Below, in pieces: positions 6,712-9,753 of a stretch of 9,753 bases of DNA. A program made the translations under genes and the position numbers. This DNA comes from Bacteroidota bacterium (GTDB lineage Bacteria; Bacteroidota; Bacteroidia; Flavobacteriales; Flavobacteriaceae). The number at the start of each line of letters is the position of its first letter. Within the stretch, counting starts at the first letter, position 1. The stretch spans positions 1-9,753 of the forward strand of contig JAACDY010000113.1 in assembly GCA_009936675.1 (NCBI GenBank). Direction: 5' to 3'. The notes below the pieces were generated by a model. That model did no database searches and was not told the origin of the DNA. It was given only the letters and a program-made list of their open reading frames with translations.

Positions 6712-7998
6712 ATGAAACTCTGGCAAAAAAACCAAGCTCCACACGAAAAAATAGACCATTTTACAGTGGGAAAAGATCGAGAATATGATCTCTATTTGGC
6801 TGCCTATGACTGCCAAGCTTCCATAACCCATGCGCAAATGTTAGCCAAAATTGGAGTTTTATCGCAAGAAGAATCCGATCAGATCGTCGAGGTGTTGGAA
6901 GAACTAAAAACCGATGCCGAAAATGGAGATTTTGTTATCGAAACCGAGTTTGAAGACATGCATTCCAAAATCGAATATGTACTGACACAAAAGCTTGGGG
7001 ATTTAGGTAAAAAAATACATACCGCCAGATCAAGAAACGATCAGGTATTGGTGGCCCTTCATTTGTATCTTAAGGCCGAGATTGAGACGATTAAAGGACT
7101 CACGCACAGCTTTTTTAGGTTATTGATGGATTTGGCCGATCAGCACAAGGATCATTTATTGCCAGGATATACCCATTTTCAGGTGGCCATGCCATCTTCT
7201 TTTGGACTTTGGTTCTCTGCCTATGCCGAAACTCTGGTCGATGACATGACCTTGCTCAATGCAGCTCATCAAGTAGTGGATCAAAATCCATTGGGAAGTG
7301 CCGCAGGTTTTGGGAGTTCATTTCCTATTGACAGAAAAGCCACCACCGAAAGTTTGGGCTTTGCCGATTTAAAATACAATGTGATTGCCGCCCAGATGAG
7401 TAGAGGAAAGGCTGAAAAAACTACTGCTACCGCCATGGCGGCTTTGGCCGCTACGCTTTCCAAAATGGCAATGGACATCTGTCTTTATATGGGTCAAGAG
7501 CACAACTTTATCAGTTTTCCTGAGGAGTTGACCACAGGATCCAGTATCATGCCGCATAAGAAAAACCCCGATGTGTTTGAACTCATCAGAGGCAAATGTA
7601 ATCTCCTTCAGGGACTGCCCAATCAGTTGGCTTTACTCATGGCCAATTTGCCCTCTGGCTATCACAGAGAAATGCAACTCGCCAAAGGCCCCATCATTGA
7701 AGCCATCAATGAACTCAAAGCTTGTTTGGATCTTTTTACTTTCAGTTTAAAGGAAATACAAGTCAAAGAAAGTATTTTGGACGACCCTAAATACCAATAT
7801 GTTTTTAGCGTTGATACGCTAAACGAATGGGTCAAGGAGGGGATGCCTTTTAGAGATGCTTACAAAAAGATGGGAGAAAACATTGCCAGCGATGACTACC
7901 AACCCCACAAAAATTTATCCCATACTCACTTGGGAAGTCTGGGGAATCTGACTTTGGAAGCCATTCGATCTAAAATGGAAAAGGCTTTTCAGCAATAA
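6712..7998 (+). CDS. argH: Argininosuccinate lyase
   Basis: ArgH splits argininosuccinate into arginine and fumarate, the last step of the pathway. The 428-residue product belongs to the fumarase/aspartase superfamily. The N-terminus MKLWQKN keeps the KLW of the usual KLWGGRF opening but not the GGRF. Further motifs are EDMHSKIEYVL (81-91), HTARSRNDQV (103-112), PGYTHFQVAMP (151-161, with the catalytic-region histidine H155), NPLGSAAGFGSSFPIDR (192-208) and the family signature GSSIMPHKKNP (276-286) with the catalytic serine loop. The protein is shorter than the approximately 460 residues of E. coli ArgH, mostly at the C-terminus, but keeps all active-site blocks, so it should be functional. 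It starts 2 bases after the argE stop and is the last gene of the operon. It converges with lpdA, the two coding ends being 5 bases apart. Confidence 0.96.
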   Translation: MKLWQKNQAPHEKIDHFTVGKDREYDLYLAAYDCQASITHAQMLAKIGVLSQEESDQIVEVLEELKTDAENGDFVIETEFEDMHSKIEYVLTQKLGDLGKKIHTARSRNDQVLVALHLYLKAEIETIKGLTHSFFRLLMDLADQHKDHLLPGYTHFQVAMPSSFGLWFSAYAETLVDDMTLLNAAHQVVDQNPLGSAAGFGSSFPIDRKATTESLGFADLKYNVIAAQMSRGKAEKTTATAMAALAATLSKMAMDICLYMGQEHNFISFPEELTTGSSIMPHKKNPDVFELIRGKCNLLQGLPNQLALLMANLPSGYHREMQLAKGPIIEAINELKACLDLFTFSLKEIQVKESILDDPKYQYVFSVDTLNEWVKEGMPFRDAYKKMGENIASDDYQPHKNLSHTHLGSLGNLTLEAIRSKMEKAFQQ

Positions 7999-8003
7999 AA
8001 TAA

Positions 8004-9404
8004 CTAAATGTGCAGAGGTCGATTTTCTGAGGCTGCCAATGCAGCCTCTTTTACCGCTTCGGCATAGGTAGGATGAGAGTGGCTCATACGGGCGATGTCC
8101 TCGGCAGAGGCACGAAATTCCATGGCCACCACCGCTTCGGCGATCAAATCGGCCACACGGGCTCCGATCATATGAACACCGAGTACCTCATCCGTTTGGG
8201 CATCGGCCAAAATTTTGATAAAACCATCGGTATCACCACTGGCACGGGAACGCCCCAAGGCACGCATGGGAAACTGTCCACTTTTATAGTTGACCCCCGC
8301 TGATTTGAGTTCCTCCTCGGTTTTGCCTACGGCAGCCACTTCAGGCCAGGTATAGATTACATTGGGGATAAGGTTGTAATCAATGTGAGGCTTTTGTCCA
8401 GCAAATATTTCTGCCACCATTACCCCTTCCTCCTCAGCTTTGTGCGCCAGCATGGCACCTCGAACGACATCGCCAATGGCGTATATGTTTGAAGCAGAAG
8501 TTTGCAGATGCTCATTCACTTCAATCTGACCGCGGTCGGTAAGTTTTACGCCAGCCGCTTCTGCATTTAATCCATCGGTATAGGGTTTTCGACCAACAGA
8601 AACCAAACAATAATCCCCTTCGAAATTGACCTCCTCCCCTTTTTTGTCCAAGGCAGTAACGGTAATTGTGTCTCCATTGCGCTCTACTTTATTGACTTGA
8701 TGCGACAAATAGAATTTTATTTTTTGCTTTTTCATCACCTTGGTCAATTCACGGGAAAGTGCGCTGTCCATCACCGGTGTGATACGGTCGGCATATTGTA
8801 TAACAGAGACCTCGGCTCCAAGTCTTTTGTATACCTGTCCCAATTCTAAACCGATAACGCCTCCACCGATGACGATCATGTGTTTGGGAATTTCCTTCAA
8901 CTCCAAAGCCTCGGTTGAAGTGATGATGCGTTCCTTGTCGATATTAATAAAGGGCAAGCTTGCGGGCTTGGATCCAGTGGCAATAATAATATTTTTGGCA
9001 GTAATATCTTCGGACTTCTCCCCTGCTATATGAATGGTAGTGGCATCTTTAAAAGACCCCAAGCCATTGAATACACTTACTTTGTTCTTATCCATCAAAA
9101 AATCGATGCCTTTGGTGGTTTGTTCGACCACAGAGGCTTTACGGGCAATCATTTTTTCCAAATTGACCTTGACCTCTCCAGGAATTTCAATACCGTGTTC
9201 TTCAAAATGCTTAACGGCATCTTCGTAGTGGTGAGATGAATCCAATAGGGATTTTGAGGGAATACAGCCCACATTAAGGCAGGTTCCTCCCAGAGTATTG
9301 TATTTTTCTATAAGGGCAGTTTTCATCCCTAACTGAGCACAACGAATGGCAGCTACATAGCCTCCAGGGCCCGATCCAATTATGGCAACATCAAATGATT
9401 GCAT
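8004..9404 (-). CDS. lpdA: Dihydrolipoyl dehydrogenase (E3)
   Basis: This flavoprotein reoxidises dihydrolipoamide on 2-oxoacid dehydrogenase complexes and the glycine cleavage system, passing electrons to NAD+. The 466-residue sequence has the FAD-binding IIGSGPGGYVAA (8-19), the redox-active disulfide GGTCLNVGCIPSKSLL (39-54; C42 and C47), the NAD-binding IGGGVIGLELG (179-189), the second FAD motif IYAIGDVVRGAMLAHKA (307-323) and the C-terminal SHSHPTYAEA (441-450) with the catalytic H444 and E449 pair. These features and the length fit genuine Lpd and argue against mercuric or glutathione reductase. It stands apart from the arginine operon on the opposite strand, with no E1 or E2 gene nearby, so it probably serves several complexes. 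The ATG is preceded by an A/T-rich leader with no Shine-Dalgarno. Its last codons, for EAALAASE, form the stem-loop described separately. Confidence 0.97.
   Translation of the reverse strand: MQSFDVAIIGSGPGGYVAAIRCAQLGMKTALIEKYNTLGGTCLNVGCIPSKSLLDSSHHYEDAVKHFEEHGIEIPGEVKVNLEKMIARKASVVEQTTKGIDFLMDKNKVSVFNGLGSFKDATTIHIAGEKSEDITAKNIIIATGSKPASLPFINIDKERIITSTEALELKEIPKHMIVIGGGVIGLELGQVYKRLGAEVSVIQYADRITPVMDSALSRELTKVMKKQKIKFYLSHQVNKVERNGDTITVTALDKKGEEVNFEGDYCLVSVGRKPYTDGLNAEAAGVKLTDRGQIEVNEHLQTSASNIYAIGDVVRGAMLAHKAEEEGVMVAEIFAGQKPHIDYNLIPNVIYTWPEVAAVGKTEEELKSAGVNYKSGQFPMRALGRSRASGDTDGFIKILADAQTDEVLGVHMIGARVADLIAEAVVAMEFRASAEDIARMSHSHPTYAEAVKEAALAASENRPLHI
8029..8052 (+). terminator. Rho-independent-like terminator of the arginine operon, inside the lpdA 3' end
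   Basis: An 8-base perfect inverted repeat, GAGGCTGC and GCAGCCTC, encloses a CAAT tetraloop and is followed directly by TTTT on the plus strand. It begins 31 bases after the argH stop, so it is well placed to end the arginine operon transcript. On the minus strand the stem is not followed by a T tract, which indicates plus orientation. The T tract is short (4, then ACCG), so termination may be partial. The bases also encode EAALAASE of Lpd, so the repeat could have arisen from coding constraint. Confidence 0.6.
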
Positions 9405-9426
9405 AGTTTAAATTTCGATTTACTGT

Positions 9427-9434
9427 CAAAAATA
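9427..9434 (-). promoter_or_regulatory. Candidate Bacteroidota -7 element for lpdA
   Basis: Read on the minus strand these bases are TATTTTTG, an exact match to the Bacteroidota primary sigma factor consensus TAnnTTTG. The element ends 23 bases before the lpdA ATG, giving an expected leader of about 15 bases. A TTTG that could be the -33 element lies 24 bases further upstream, longer than the usual spacing of about 19-21, so the upstream half is weak. The region is very A/T-rich and chance matches are possible. Confidence 0.4.
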
Positions 9435-9466
9435 CAAAAGTTAGGGTTTAAGATTGATCAAAGCAG

Positions 9467-9495
9467 TTGTAAAAAAAGGGTAAATTGTACTTTTA
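9467..9495 (+). promoter_or_regulatory. Candidate promoter for the NhaC-like gene
   Basis: A TTG at 9467-9469 is followed after 18 bases by TACTTTTA at 9488-9495, which matches the Bacteroidota -7 consensus TAnnTTTG except for the last base. Transcription would start near 9502, leaving only a few bases before the TTG start codon at 9509, so the message would be nearly leaderless. That closeness, and the A/T-rich background, keep this tentative. Confidence 0.3.
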
Positions 9496-9508
9496 AAATA
9501 ATATTAAA

Positions 9509-9753
9509 TTGAAAACCCCAAGACTATCTCTATCGGCTGCATTACTTCCACTGTTCATATTGGTCTTGTTATTGACCTATAATGTTACCGTTTTTGGTGA
9601 CGATGCACTGAGTGGCTCGAACCAGTTTATCCTTTTATTAGGAGCCGCAGTAGCAGGCTTGGTGGGAATAAAAAACAAAGTCACCTATGGGCAAATATTG
9701 CAAAAAGTAGGGGAAAACTTACAATCGGTTACGGGGCCCATTTTGATCTTACT
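9509..9753 (+). CDS. Na+/H+ antiporter, NhaC-like, N-terminal part only
   Basis: The frame runs from a TTG at 9509 to the window end, giving 81 residues. It begins MKTPRLSLSAALLPLF, contains a first hydrophobic segment at about 9-28 (AALLPLFILVLLLTYNVTVF), then FGDDALSGSNQ, then a second hydrophobic segment at about 40-53. A GDDALSGSNQ-type stretch after the first membrane helix is, from memory, typical of NhaC-family sodium/proton antiporters, which exchange cytoplasmic Na+ for external H+. No in-frame ATG occurs in the visible part and an in-frame stop (TAA at 9494-9496) lies 4 codons upstream, so TTG is the best start; it is followed by lysine and a short positively charged stretch before the membrane helix. 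With only about a sixth of the expected length visible, the family call is probable, not certain. It is divergent from lpdA. Confidence 0.7.
   Translation, partial: MKTPRLSLSAALLPLFILVLLLTYNVTVFGDDALSGSNQFILLLGAAVAGLVGIKNKVTYGQILQKVGENLQSVTGPILIL

Noticed and set aside
7978..7993. Short inverted repeat GAAAAG/CTTTTC near the argH end as a possible terminator for lpdA on the minus strand
   Set aside because: The repeat has essentially no loop and only A/T-rich pairs, so a stable hairpin is unlikely; no good minus-strand terminator was found.
1..9753. Possible undescribed defence, mobile or RNA system
   Set aside because: Nearly all bases lie in recognised metabolic genes; the only gap over 20 bases is the 104-base divergent region, and no direct repeats, tRNA-like or transposon-like sequences were seen.

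Overview
The window comes from a bacterium that looks like a member of the Bacteroidota, probably class Flavobacteriia. Three things suggest this. The carbamoyltransferase belongs to the acylornithine (ArgF') type described in Bacteroides and Xanthomonas, not to classical ornithine carbamoyltransferase. Start codons are preceded by A-rich stretches without clear Shine-Dalgarno sequences. A proC gene sits inside the arginine operon, an arrangement I associate with this phylum. I do not assign a genus.

Positions 1-7998 hold one dense plus-strand operon for arginine synthesis: argG (5' end cut by the window edge), argC, proC, argD, argF', argB, argE, argH. Several junctions overlap: ATGA at argG/argC and argD/argF', and 8-base overlaps at argF'/argB and argB/argE. 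The other gaps are 2 to 18 bases. All reading frames are intact. Together the products form an acylated arginine route. ArgB phosphorylates N-acylglutamate, ArgC reduces it, ArgD transaminates it to N-acylornithine, ArgF' carbamoylates that directly to N-acylcitrulline, ArgE removes the acyl group to give citrulline, and ArgG plus ArgH convert citrulline to arginine. The residue of ArgF' known to separate acetyl from succinyl specificity is Ser90. This favours N-succinyl intermediates, as in Bacteroides fragilis. No gene for making the acylglutamate (argA or argJ type) and no proA or proB is present in the window.

Positions 8004-9404, minus strand, encode dihydrolipoyl dehydrogenase (lpdA), convergent with argH and only 5 bases from it. 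A strong stem-loop with a T tract, oriented as a terminator for the arginine operon, lies inside the 3' coding end of lpdA. Positions 9405-9508 are a 104-base divergent intergenic region with candidate Bacteroidota-type promoter elements for both flanking genes. From 9509 to the window end there is the start of a membrane protein resembling NhaC-type Na+/H+ antiporters, apparently with a TTG start.

This is mainly a conserved housekeeping region. I found no mobile element, CRISPR array, tRNA, rRNA or defence-like system. The points most worth a second look are the predicted succinyl specificity, the terminator embedded in lpdA, the divergent motifs in ArgG, and proC standing without proAB.
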